A stretch of DNA of 32,956 nucleotides from an uncultured Prevotella sp. (GTDB lineage Bacteria > Bacteroidota > Bacteroidia > Bacteroidales > Bacteroidaceae): assembly GCA_934183135.1 (NCBI GenBank), contig CAKPRX010000017.1, forward strand, positions 1 to 32,956. Reading direction: 5' to 3'. The notes below the pieces were generated by a model that saw only the letters and a list, made by a program, of their open reading frames with translations, had not been told where the DNA came from and did no database searches. A program made the translations under genes and the position numbers. Below are positions 17,069-24,957 of the stretch, piece after piece; position 1 is the stretch's first letter, and every line of letters starts with the position of its first letter.

Positions 17069-18658
17069 CTAACGCCCGAGCCATGCCTCTGGGTTCAACT
17101 TGGTTGAGCCCTTGCGGAGCTGGAACTGCAGGATGTTGTCGGCACCCACTGTGCCCAACGCCTGACGGGTAGAAACTTTCTGTCCCTTGCTTACGCTGAC
17201 GGAGCGCAGGTTGCAGTACACCGAGATGTAAGCGCCGTGGCGCACCATGACAAACATAGAACCCTCCCAGTCGTAGATGGCACTCACCTCGCCATCGTAG
17301 ATACTGCGGGCTACAGCCCCAGGACGACCAAGGATGTTGATACCCTTGTTGTCGAGTGTTACGCCCTTCAGGCCCTCGACGGTGTATTGGCCGTAGTGGC
17401 TCACCACCTTGTAACTGCCTGTGATGGGCATGGGCAGACGGCCCTTGTTGGCCTCGAAGCCACCGCTCATCATGCGGTCGACCGAGCTGAGCGACGAGAC
17501 TTCGGCCATGTCTTTCTTGGCCTCGGCTATCTCCTTGCGGCTTCGGGCCTCGTCGGCCTTGGCCTTACGCTCGGCCGCCTCGCGGTTGGCCCGGGCTTCG
17601 CGCATGGCCTGCTCGGCCCGTTCGCGCTCGGCTCCCTGCTCGCGCTGGGCGGCTGCCTCGGCCTGGGCTTTCAACTGGGCCTCACGGGCCTTGGCCTCGG
17701 CTATCCTGCGCTCGTTCTCTCGTGCCTTGGCCTCGGCTTCGGCCTTTTTCCGGGCCAGCTCGGCCGCCTTGCGCTTAGCTTCGGCCTCGGCCTTGCGCTT
17801 GGCCTCAGCCTCGGCACGCGCCTTGGCTTTGGCCACCTCGATGGCCACCAGCCGGTCTATCTGCGCGTTGAGAGCCGCGTTCTTCTTTTTCTGCTCGTCT
17901 ATAATGGTCTGGATGGTCTTCTGCTGTCGCTGCAGTCCCTGCACAATGTTCTGCTGCTCGGTCTGCTTGCCTTCCAGTTCGGTACGGGCCTGCACGTTCT
18001 TGCTGAGCAGCGAGTTTTTCTGTCCGCGTACATCCTGGAGCTGGCGGTGCTTGTCGTCTACCTGCCGCTGCTTGGCTTTGAGCATCTCGCCCTGTACTTT
18101 CTGATAGGCGGCGTACTCGCGCACGAAGCGCATGCGGCGATACATCTGTGTAAAGGTCTTGGCCGAGAAGATAAACATGAGCTTGTCCTGGACCGAACGG
18201 TGCCGCGCCATGTAGCGTACAGACTTGATGTACTTCTCGCGGCGTTCGGCAAGCTGCTTCTCGAGTGTCTGAAGCTGCGACTGGAGGATGCCGATGTTGC
18301 CGTCGAGGTGGTTGATGTCCTGCTGGATGCCATCGATAGACTTCTGTTTCTCGCCTATCTCGGAGTTGATGACCAGCAGGTCTTTGAGGCGCTTAGATAC
18401 ATTGGCCTTGTTGGCCCGGAGTGCCTGCTCCTGCTGCTTTATCTTACGCTGGATGGCTGCCCGCTCAGAACGCAGTCCCTTGATGGACGTGGGGTCTGTC
18501 TTCTTGGTGGCCTTGATGGCGGCCTTGCGTGTACTCTTGGTTGCCTTTTTCCCCTTGGCGGCCGTGGTGGTTGCCGTCTTACGCGCCTTGGTTCTGTTCT
18601 GTGCCGGTACGGCCAGGGCCATGGCCGAGACTAACAATATGGTGATGATGCGTCTCAT
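17069..18658 (-). CDS. EnvC-like murein hydrolase activator with degenerate LytM (M23) domain
   Basis: A 529-residue protein: a signal peptide (MRRIITILLVSAMALAVPAQ), a basic Lys/Thr/Ala-rich segment (about 22-55), a long coiled coil (about 58-270), an Ala/Glu/Arg/Lys-rich helix (about 270-385), and a C-terminal LytM/M23 fold (about 415-529). The metal-binding residues are mostly lost. Where active enzymes have HxGxD, this protein has NKGIN (N437, N441), and the HxH strand is replaced by LQFQL (Q511). Only the histidine of RHGAYISVY (H474) remains. That pattern is typical of EnvC-type proteins, which activate cell wall amidases rather than cutting the wall themselves. It overlaps the DUF4292 gene by four bases and ends the dut-TPR-DUF4292 operon. 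Confidence 0.9.
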   Translation of the reverse strand: MRRIITILLVSAMALAVPAQNRTKARKTATTTAAKGKKATKSTRKAAIKATKKTDPTSIKGLRSERAAIQRKIKQQEQALRANKANVSKRLKDLLVINSEIGEKQKSIDGIQQDINHLDGNIGILQSQLQTLEKQLAERREKYIKSVRYMARHRSVQDKLMFIFSAKTFTQMYRRMRFVREYAAYQKVQGEMLKAKQRQVDDKHRQLQDVRGQKNSLLSKNVQARTELEGKQTEQQNIVQGLQRQQKTIQTIIDEQKKKNAALNAQIDRLVAIEVAKAKARAEAEAKRKAEAEAKRKAAELARKKAEAEAKARENERRIAEAKAREAQLKAQAEAAAQREQGAERERAEQAMREARANREAAERKAKADEARSRKEIAEAKKDMAEVSSLSSVDRMMSGGFEANKGRLPMPITGSYKVVSHYGQYTVEGLKGVTLDNKGINILGRPGAVARSIYDGEVSAIYDWEGSMFVMVRHGAYISVYCNLRSVSVSKGQKVSTRQALGTVGADNILQFQLRKGSTKLNPEAWLGR

Positions 18659-19548
18659 TGCAGGTTGAGTAATTTGTCAAAAACATCGCGGGCCTCTATC
18701 CGCTTATATTTGTCAGATACGGTGGTTCGTGCTTCCCATCCCGCGTCGGTTCCCACACGGTCGAGGGTGAAGCTGACGGTGCCCTGCTGGGTCTTGCCCG
18801 TGGCCGAAGTGGTAAAGGTAAACGACTGGGTGGCAGGAAAGCTCTTGACACCGACGCTCTGGAAGTCGGCATAGTTCCAGGTGAGGCGCGATGAGCCACG
18901 CCCGCTGCCTCCGTAGGTTACGATGGCCGAGTGTATCTTGTGGTCAGTGCGTCCGGCGTTCCAGTAGAAACTGAGTTTGCCCTGGCTGAGGCTCACGGGG
19001 AGTGTGCTGCCCTGGGCCGAGGTGTCTACGTAGTACTTGTCGAGGTCGCCCTCGCCCACCTTCTGGCGGCCAGGCATGAGGAGCTCGTTCCAGAAGAGCG
19101 ACTGCAGACTGTAGAAGTCAAGCCCATTCTCCTTGAGGAACGTCAGCTGGTTGTAGTCGGCCTTGATGTACTCCTTGTGCCAGCGGTCTACGACCAGCAC
19201 ATAGTCGGGGGTGAACTCTATACGTCCTATCTCTACCGGCAGTATCGGGGCGAGTACCTGCAGGCGTATAACCTCGTCGCGGCGCATGTGCAGAGAGCCC
19301 CCTAACTTGTGGCTCACACTTCCGGCCTGGATGCTGAAGGTCATGTTGCCCGTAATGTTCTTTTGGTACAGGCGCTGGTCGGCCACCTGCTGCACGAAGA
19401 CTAAGCTGCTGCCCGCCGTGTTGGTCGCCTTGGCGGCCTGAGTCTGTCCCGTGGCGGTCTGAGTGGTCACTAAGTTCTTCTTGGCCCCACAGGCGGTAAG
19501 GGCGAGTGCAGCCACTAACATGGCATACTTATTTAGACTTTTTCTCAT
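18655..19548 (-). CDS. DUF4292 lipoprotein
   Basis: A 297-residue lipoprotein: the N-terminus reads MRKSLNKYAMLVAALALTAC, with a lipobox LTAC. The rest is a beta-rich fold resembling LolA/LolB-like lipid carriers (NITGNMTFSIQAGSVSHKLG, then GRIEFTPDYVLVVDRWHKEY), the DUF4292 family of Bacteroidetes. Its biochemical role is not established; a part in outer membrane lipoprotein or envelope assembly is inference from the fold and from its constant neighbours. The start overlaps the TPR gene by 20 bases and the stop overlaps the EnvC-like gene by four, so all are one translationally coupled unit. Confidence 0.85.
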   Translation of the reverse strand: MRKSLNKYAMLVAALALTACGAKKNLVTTQTATGQTQAAKATNTAGSSLVFVQQVADQRLYQKNITGNMTFSIQAGSVSHKLGGSLHMRRDEVIRLQVLAPILPVEIGRIEFTPDYVLVVDRWHKEYIKADYNQLTFLKENGLDFYSLQSLFWNELLMPGRQKVGEGDLDKYYVDTSAQGSTLPVSLSQGKLSFYWNAGRTDHKIHSAIVTYGGSGRGSSRLTWNYADFQSVGVKSFPATQSFTFTTSATGKTQQGTVSFTLDRVGTDAGWEARTTVSDKYKRIEARDVFDKLLNLQ

Positions 19549-21307
19549 CTTCTATATATTTTTTCAGTTGTATCTTCTTGGGCAGCAGAGGGCTGTCGCC
19601 CCCTGCCTTGACGGCCCGTTGCCAGTAGTCTATGGCCTTGTCGGTCTGCTTGTTCATCATGTAGATGTCGCCGGCATGCTCCAGGATGACCGCGCTCTGC
19701 ACCGAGTCGGTGTCGTTGGCCACGGCCTGGTCTATGTATATCTTGGCCTCGGCGTAGCGGCTCTGTCTGAACAGAATCCAGGCGTATGTGTCCAGAAAGG
19801 TAGGGTTCTTAGGTTCTGCCTGTATCGTCTTGTAGCTCATCTGGGCTGCCTTGGACAGCGCGGTGTCGCGTATGCAGAGGAAGTAGGCGTAGTTGTTCAG
19901 ACACTCAGTATTGTCGCTTTTCCATTTCAGGCTCTTGTCAAAGGCGTCGTATGCCTGGGCGTACTGGCCCTTGTCCTGGAGGAGGGTACCCATAAGAGAG
20001 TAGAAGTCGCTGACGATGGCCGGATTGCTGTCGTCGTTAACCACGTCGATACCCTTGCGGAAAGCATTGAGGGCAGAGTCGTTCTGCTCCTTCTGGTAGT
20101 AAGACAGGCCGAGGAAGTAGTAGAACCCCATCTCATCGGGGTTGTATTCGGTTCCCTCCTTGCTCAGCCGGGCCACCTCGTCCCACTTCTGCTTGGTCCA
20201 GAGCTGCTGTATGGTCTCGAAGCGGGCCGGGGCGTTGTCGGGGGCCACCCGCAGTAGCTGGCTACGGGCCTGCTGTACCACAGAGTCGGGCATGTGCTTT
20301 AGTTTCATGTACGCTAAGCGCAGCTCGGCCATCGAGGCATCCAGGCTGACACTCTTGGCTATCTGGTCGAACAGGGCCAGCACGCGCACGCTGTCGCCCC
20401 CTTCCTTCTCGCTGTTCTTGATGAAGCGTTTCATCATCAGCGTGCGGCTCTCGGCCTCGGTCTTGGGGCTGGTGAGTATGCGGCGCAGAAAACTGTAGGC
20501 CACCGAGTCCTGGCCGGCATCCTTGTAGTAGTCATAGAGCGAGCCGAGCACATTGGTATTGGTAGGCTCTTTCTTCAGCGCGTCGGCAAACAGGCGCAGG
20601 GCCTCTGCCTTGCCACCATTCTGCATCAGCCAGTTGCCCATCATCACCTGGTAGTTCAGGTCGAACGGATGCTCGTCTACCAGTTGGCGCAGCGCCTTGA
20701 GCGCCGACTTCCTGTCGCCGAGCAATTCATACACATGGACCTTGGAAAGGGTAATGTCCTCGCCGCTGCCCTCCATTTGCTCCAGACGGTTCAGGCAACT
20801 GATCATCTTGCCATAGTCTTTCTGGCGCTCGTAGATGCCTAACAGCGTGCGCTGTAGGTCAGAGCGGTCGCGGCTGTTGCGTGCCAGCTGCTCGTACACG
20901 GCAGCAGCCTTGGCGTAGTTCTTCTGTTTATAGTAATTGTTGGCCAGCGCCTCCAGGTAAGTCTTGTTGTCTGGGCGCAGTGCCACGGCGGTCTGCAGGT
21001 TGGCCATGCCGAGCGAGTCCTTGCCCATGGCCGAGTGGTACAGCGCTAACTGGAAGTAAGCCTCGGCGGCCTGTGGGTTTATTTCCAGGCAGTGGGTAAG
21101 CAGGTCGTAGGCTTCGGCATAGTTGCCCTTGAGGTTCTGGCGCTGTGCCTCAAGGAAGAAATAATCGTAGCGGCGACTGTCCTCGGCCGACAGCACTACG
21201 GCAGTCCTCGCCGCCGCCTTCTTGCGTTTGGCCGCGAGGGGTAGCACGAGGGCCGCGGCCATCAGTACCAGCAGGCCCCGGGTTATAAAACGTCTGTGGA
21301 GTATCAT
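19529..21307 (-). CDS. Secreted tetratricopeptide repeat protein
   Basis: A 592-residue protein with a signal sequence (RGLLVLMAAALVLPLAA, followed by a basic AKRKKAA) and about 14 TPR-type helix pairs across the remainder, for example YAEAYDLLTHCLEINPQAAE, SLGMANLQTAVALRPDNKTY and KAIDYWQRAVKAGGDSP near the C-terminus. No catalytic domain is visible. In Bacteroidetes genomes this TPR protein is regularly found between dut and DUF4292, which suggests an envelope assembly role, but no activity is known to me. The gene starts 10 bases after the dut stop. Confidence 0.88.
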   Translation of the reverse strand: MILHRRFITRGLLVLMAAALVLPLAAKRKKAAARTAVVLSAEDSRRYDYFFLEAQRQNLKGNYAEAYDLLTHCLEINPQAAEAYFQLALYHSAMGKDSLGMANLQTAVALRPDNKTYLEALANNYYKQKNYAKAAAVYEQLARNSRDRSDLQRTLLGIYERQKDYGKMISCLNRLEQMEGSGEDITLSKVHVYELLGDRKSALKALRQLVDEHPFDLNYQVMMGNWLMQNGGKAEALRLFADALKKEPTNTNVLGSLYDYYKDAGQDSVAYSFLRRILTSPKTEAESRTLMMKRFIKNSEKEGGDSVRVLALFDQIAKSVSLDASMAELRLAYMKLKHMPDSVVQQARSQLLRVAPDNAPARFETIQQLWTKQKWDEVARLSKEGTEYNPDEMGFYYFLGLSYYQKEQNDSALNAFRKGIDVVNDDSNPAIVSDFYSLMGTLLQDKGQYAQAYDAFDKSLKWKSDNTECLNNYAYFLCIRDTALSKAAQMSYKTIQAEPKNPTFLDTYAWILFRQSRYAEAKIYIDQAVANDTDSVQSAVILEHAGDIYMMNKQTDKAIDYWQRAVKAGGDSPLLPKKIQLKKYIEDEKKSK

Positions 21308-21317
21308 GGCTGTCTGG

Positions 21318-21755
21318 CTATTTCACCCCCGTGTGTCCGTAGCCTCCTGTGCCCCGTTCGGTATCGTCGAGCGCGTCGGCCAGTTCGAACGCCACCTGCT
21401 CGTGGCGGGCCACCACCATCTGGGCGATGCGCTCACCGTCGTTGATGACAAAATCGGTGTCCGAGAAGTTGATGAGCAGCACCATAATCTCGCCCCGGTA
21501 GTCGGCGTCGATGGTTCCCGGCGAGTTGAGTACCGTGATGCCATGTTTCAGGGCCAGTCCGCTGCGGGGCCTTACCTGCGCCTCGTAGCCGGCAGGCAGC
21601 GCCATGTGCAGTCCTGTGGGCACCAGCCGGCGCTCCATGGGGTGTAGGGTGAGGGGAGCCTCCAGATTGGCCCTAAGGTCCAGTCCGGCACTTTGCGTGG
21701 TGGCATACTCGGGCAACGGGTGGTGCCCCTTATTGATAATTTTAACCTGTAACAT
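21318..21755 (-). CDS. dut: Deoxyuridine 5'-triphosphate nucleotidohydrolase (dUTPase)
   Basis: I use the ATG at 21755, which gives [19 protein letters not shown], the usual start of trimeric dUTPases, and 145 residues. The frame remains open to a GTG at 21803, adding 16 residues that match nothing in the family. All five dUTPase motifs are present: [33 protein letters not shown] with the catalytic Asp, GERIAQMVV, and the C-terminal GGYGHTGVK, which closes over the nucleotide. The enzyme converts dUTP to dUMP and pyrophosphate, preventing uracil incorporation and feeding dTMP synthesis. It heads an operon with TPR, DUF4292 and EnvC-like genes and is divergent from dgt. Confidence 0.96.
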   Translation of the reverse strand: MLQVKIINKGHHPLPEYATTQSAGLDLRANLEAPLTLHPMERRLVPTGLHMALPAGYEAQVRPRSGLALKHGITVLNSPGTIDADYRGEIMVLLINFSDTDFVINDGERIAQMVVARHEQVAFELADALDDTERGTGGYGHTGVK

Positions 21756-21843
21756 CTTCGTGTAAGTGATTTTGTAGGCACTGGGCGGCGTGGGCACAGC
21801 CAAGGCCGTCGCCCTCGGAGTTCCAGTACCTTGATTTTAAATG

Positions 21844-21851
21844 CAAAAATA
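21844..21851 (-). promoter_or_regulatory. -7 element of the dut operon promoter
   Basis: Minus-strand TATTTTTG matches TAnnTTTG and lies 88 bases before the dut ATG at 21755, giving a leader of about 85 bases. There is no clear -33 element. The leader is GC-rich compared with the A/T-rich promoter, and the frame of dut is open through part of it. Confidence 0.45.
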
Positions 21852-21915
21852 GCCATTTCCGACCACATTATTAACATTTTTCTCACAAAAAGCATTTAAA
21901 TAAGCAAAATTGCAC

Positions 21916-21923
21916 TACTTTTG
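21916..21923 (+). promoter_or_regulatory. -7 element of the dgt promoter, immediately before the start codon
   Basis: TACTTTTG matches TAnnTTTG and ends only five bases before the ATG at 21929, so the mRNA would be leaderless or have a leader of one or two bases. A TTTA at 21895-21898 is a weak -33 candidate. The ATG is firmly set by the conserved N-terminus of the protein. Confidence 0.5.
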
Positions 21924-21928
21924 CGTGT

Positions 21929-23263
21929 ATGAACTGGCTACAACTTATTTCCAACAAGCGGCTCGGACAGGAAACGCGCCATCTGCGCCACGATGACCGC
22001 TCCGAGTTTAAGCGCGACAGCGACCGGCTTATTTACTCGGCTCCCTTCCGTCGCCTTCAGAACAAGACGCAGGTTTTCCCACTCCCCGGGAGCATCTTTG
22101 TCCATAACAGGCTCACTCATTCGCTCGAGGTGTCGTCCCTGGGCAAGTCCTTAGGCGACGATGTGGCCCGCCTGCTCATGGCCCGTCATCCCGAGCTGCG
22201 CGGTACCCTCTTTGAGGAGATAGGCACTATCGTCCAGACGGCAGGCCTGGCTCACGACTTGGGCAACCCTCCCTTTGGCCACAGCGGAGAGAAAGCCATC
22301 CAGGCCTTCTTTACCGAGGGCGAGGGCATGGGTCTGCGCGACCAGGTGAGCGAGCGTCTGTGGGACGACCTTACTCACTTCGAGGGCAACGCCAACGCTT
22401 TCCGCATCCTTACCCATCGGTTCAACGGCCGGCGCGAGGGCGGCTTTGTGATGACCTATACCACCCTGGCCAGTATAGTGAAGTACCCCTTTGCCTCCTC
22501 GTTGGCCGGCAGTCATGGCAAGTTTGGCTTCTTCTCGTCAGAGGAAGCCAACTACCGCAAAATAGCCGATGAATTGGGCATAATCTGCGCCTCGGCGCCT
22601 GGCGAACCCCTTCGCTACGTGCGCCATCCCCTCGTGTTCCTGATGGAGGCGGCCGACGACATCTGCTATGAGATTATGGACATCGAGGATGCCCACAAAC
22701 TCAAGCTGCTCACCTTTGCCGAGACCGAGGAACTGCTCTTGGGCTTCTTCGACGACGAGGACAGGGCGGCCATACGCCGCCGGGTCGAGGAAGATGGCGT
22801 TACCGACGTCAACGAGAAGGTGGTCTATCTGCGTGCCTGTGTCGTTGGCAAGTTGGAGAATGAGTGCGTGCGCACCTTTGTTGACCACGAGGCCGAAATC
22901 TTAGCCGGTGAGTTTGCCCAGAGCCTGATTTCGGCCATTTCACCGCGTCAGCGCGATGCCTACAAGCGGTGTACCAAGGTGTCTAAGGAACGGATATATC
23001 AGAGCAGGGTAGTGTTAGACGTGGAGCTGTCGGGCTATAAAATCATGGAGACGCTGATGCGCGACCTGGTGAGTGCTGCCGTCAGTCCCGAGAAGTTTCA
23101 CTCGCAGCAGCTCATCAAGCGTTTCAGCAGTCAGTACGACATCCAGAGCGACAACCTTGAGACCCGTCTCATGGCTGTTATCGACTATATCAGTGGCATG
23201 ACCGATGTCTACGCCCTGGACATCTACCAGAAGATTAACGGCATCTCGCTGCCCATTATATAG
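21929..23263 (+). CDS. dgt: Deoxyguanosinetriphosphate triphosphohydrolase (HD domain)
   Basis: A 444-residue dGTPase. The N-terminal RLIYSAPFRRLQNKTQVF and HNRLTHSLEV (H64) are family signatures. The HD metal pair is in AGLAHDLGNPPFGHSG (H109, D110), and a further metal ligand is likely in ADDICYEIMDIEDAHK. The enzyme hydrolyses dGTP, and often other dNTPs when activated, to the nucleoside and triphosphate, adjusting the dNTP pool. It is divergent from dut, so two dNTP-pool enzymes share a 173-base intergenic region. A 14-bp hairpin followed by TTTTGTT ends the transcript. Confidence 0.94.
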   Translation: MNWLQLISNKRLGQETRHLRHDDRSEFKRDSDRLIYSAPFRRLQNKTQVFPLPGSIFVHNRLTHSLEVSSLGKSLGDDVARLLMARHPELRGTLFEEIGTIVQTAGLAHDLGNPPFGHSGEKAIQAFFTEGEGMGLRDQVSERLWDDLTHFEGNANAFRILTHRFNGRREGGFVMTYTTLASIVKYPFASSLAGSHGKFGFFSSEEANYRKIADELGIICASAPGEPLRYVRHPLVFLMEAADDICYEIMDIEDAHKLKLLTFAETEELLLGFFDDEDRAAIRRRVEEDGVTDVNEKVVYLRACVVGKLENECVRTFVDHEAEILAGEFAQSLISAISPRQRDAYKRCTKVSKERIYQSRVVLDVELSGYKIMETLMRDLVSAAVSPEKFHSQQLIKRFSSQYDIQSDNLETRLMAVIDYISGMTDVYALDIYQKINGISLPII

Positions 23264-23286
23264 GCTCGCGCTACTTGCCATATATG

Positions 23287-23340
23287 CTGCGAGGATGGGG
23301 CAGCGGCCTCTGGCCCAGTACCCCATCCTCGCAGTTTTGT
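23287..23340 (+). terminator. Intrinsic terminator after dgt
   Basis: CTGCGAGGATGGGG (23287-23300) pairs perfectly with CCCCATCCTCGCAG (23321-23334), with a 20-base loop that can pair further through GGCC/GGCC, followed at once by TTTTGTT. It lies 23 bases after the dgt stop and 17 bases before the convergent serpin stop. Confidence 0.82.
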
Positions 23341-23357
23341 TATTGGCTATCAGCCTA

Positions 23358-24566
23358 CTATAGCTTACCCGTTTTGCCTATGAAGAGGATAGTCCCGGTG
23401 GTATTCTCACGGATGGCATAGACGAAGGGATGGTCGAAGCATATCCGCGAGGGTGCGCCTGGCGATGTGAATTCTCCCTTGGCAGCGCTTACAGCCGCGG
23501 CCTTGGTGCCGTTCTCGTCTACCTCTATCATGGCGTCCTGTCCCATGGCTACATACTTGGCTCCGTTGACAGCCTGGTCAAACAGTTTCCTTATCCCCAG
23601 GGCCTTGCACGTCTCCACCAGGCTTGTCCAGCCGCTCTCTACCTTGAACTTGGGCATCGCTATCTCCACGTTATCGGCCGTCACCAGCTTGTTGTGCAGC
23701 CCCCACCAGTCTGTCCGCTCGGCCAGCAGCTGCTGGATGTTCTTGGGCATCACTATCATCATGCTGTAATAGCCGCGGCCGTAGCTGAGCTCGGCCACAG
23801 AGAGGTTGTCGTCGGCATATACCTTGGCGCTCATGGTCTTGGACATCATGCTGACCTGCGATGTGGTGTTGTCCTCATTGTAGAACGTGCCCGGGCGGGT
23901 GTCCTTGCCGTTGAAGGGCTGCGACCACTTGCCATTAAAGTAGGTGGCGTTGGCCAGGATAATGGCGGTCAATGGCGTAGGGGTTATACCCATTCTGTTG
24001 ATCAGCCCGTGGGTCTTGTCGTAGGCCCACTGGTCTATGAGTACCTTGGCCTCGGGAGACTTGTTGATAAAGTCGTGGTATGTTATGTCAGCGTTATAGC
24101 TGGTGGCTATCGCCTGTTTCAGTTCGGGCGACATGGAGTACTCCGTCGAAGCCCATATACTGTTGGCCAGCGCCACCTTGACATATTGGTCATCCTGCTG
24201 CAGACGGTCGAGCAGTTCCTTGTTGTGCTGGTTGACCTGGGCTAAGGTGTAGTTGCTGATGCCCAATGCGGTGAAAACCTCTTCGCGCGCCTCGTCGGTG
24301 GCCGTGTTGGCCATCATGCTTATCAGATACTGCACGCTGATGGGCGATACCACCACGTTGAGCCCCTTCTCATCCGGTTGGTTGGCGAGGGTAGCCAACA
24401 GGTTGTTGGCAAAATCGTTGCCGCAGGCTGCAAAGTCGGTCTGGGTTACCTTACTTAGTTCGATACGGATAGGCTCTATGCCTCCCGAGTCTTCGCTACA
24501 GCTGTTGGTGAGCATGGTCACTGCCATTCCCAATAACAGTGGCGCCATCAGTTTTGTCGCTTTCAT
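23358..24566 (-). CDS. Serpin-family protease inhibitor, lipoprotein
   Basis: A 402-residue serpin whose N-terminus ends in a lipobox (MLTNSC), so it is likely anchored to the cell envelope. Family landmarks include NVVVSPISVQYLISMMANTA, LANATYFNGKW, and the C-terminal FDHPFVYAIRENTTGTILFI. The reactive-loop hinge reads DENGTKAAAVSAA (E351 as P17, small residues at P12-P9), as needed for loop insertion, so it should inhibit rather than only bind. Counting from the hinge puts P1 near T367, in GEFTSPGAPS, with F366 just before it. Targets would be serine or papain-like cysteine proteases, perhaps host digestive or neutrophil enzymes or rival bacterial ones; this is inference. It is a single gene, convergent with dgt. 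Confidence 0.95.
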   Translation of the reverse strand: MKATKLMAPLLLGMAVTMLTNSCSEDSGGIEPIRIELSKVTQTDFAACGNDFANNLLATLANQPDEKGLNVVVSPISVQYLISMMANTATDEAREEVFTALGISNYTLAQVNQHNKELLDRLQQDDQYVKVALANSIWASTEYSMSPELKQAIATSYNADITYHDFINKSPEAKVLIDQWAYDKTHGLINRMGITPTPLTAIILANATYFNGKWSQPFNGKDTRPGTFYNEDNTTSQVSMMSKTMSAKVYADDNLSVAELSYGRGYYSMMIVMPKNIQQLLAERTDWWGLHNKLVTADNVEIAMPKFKVESGWTSLVETCKALGIRKLFDQAVNGAKYVAMGQDAMIEVDENGTKAAAVSAAKGEFTSPGAPSRICFDHPFVYAIRENTTGTILFIGKTGKL

Positions 24567-24957
24567 AAGAGTTGATTTTAGTTATAATAATAGAGATTGC
24601 ATCATGGCCGCATACCCTCGTTCCAGTCTGGAAGACGGGTCGCGCATGGGGCCATGAGGCTTCTGTAGGTGCTAATAGGTACTGCCTTTCCATATTTGAC
24701 GATTATGGTATAAGATATTTTCGGCAAATATAGTCAGAAACGGTATGACCGTAAGAATATTCTTAGTTAAAAAAAACTTAACGTGGACAATAATTTTGAT
24801 AATCAGAGGTTCCCCCGGTTTTTTAAGGGCGACTTGGGGCGGATGGAAGTACGATGGCAGGCATGGAGACAGGCCGGCCAGCGTATGTGGAGAAGCCATG
24901 GTGGTGCCCCAGGCCATAAGGCTGGCAGCCTGTAGGCGTGGCGGCGATGGGCGCGCC
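24567..24957. other. Intergenic stretch upstream of the serpin
   Basis: No gene is supported here. The half nearest the serpin is the probable leader and holds short inverted repeats (TTCCAG-T-CTGGAA near 24623-24635, and TCATGGCC near 24603 with GGCCATGA near 24651). The middle is A/T-rich and contains the serpin promoter match. The remainder, next to the glsB stop, shows nothing recognisable. Confidence 0.45.
24725..24732 (-). promoter_or_regulatory. -7 element of the serpin promoter
   Basis: Minus-strand TATATTTG matches TAnnTTTG, 158 bases before the serpin ATG. The long leader (about 155 bases) and the absence of a clear -33 element keep confidence moderate. Confidence 0.4.

Noticed and set aside
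17237..18634. 465-residue Leu/Gly-rich open frame opposite the EnvC-like gene
   Set aside because: It arises from the complement of the Ala/Glu/Lys coiled coil; the sense strand has a signal peptide and LytM fold.
21756..21803. Sixteen-residue N-terminal extension of dUTPase from a GTG
   Set aside because: The extension does not fit the family, whereas the internal ATG gives the conserved start.
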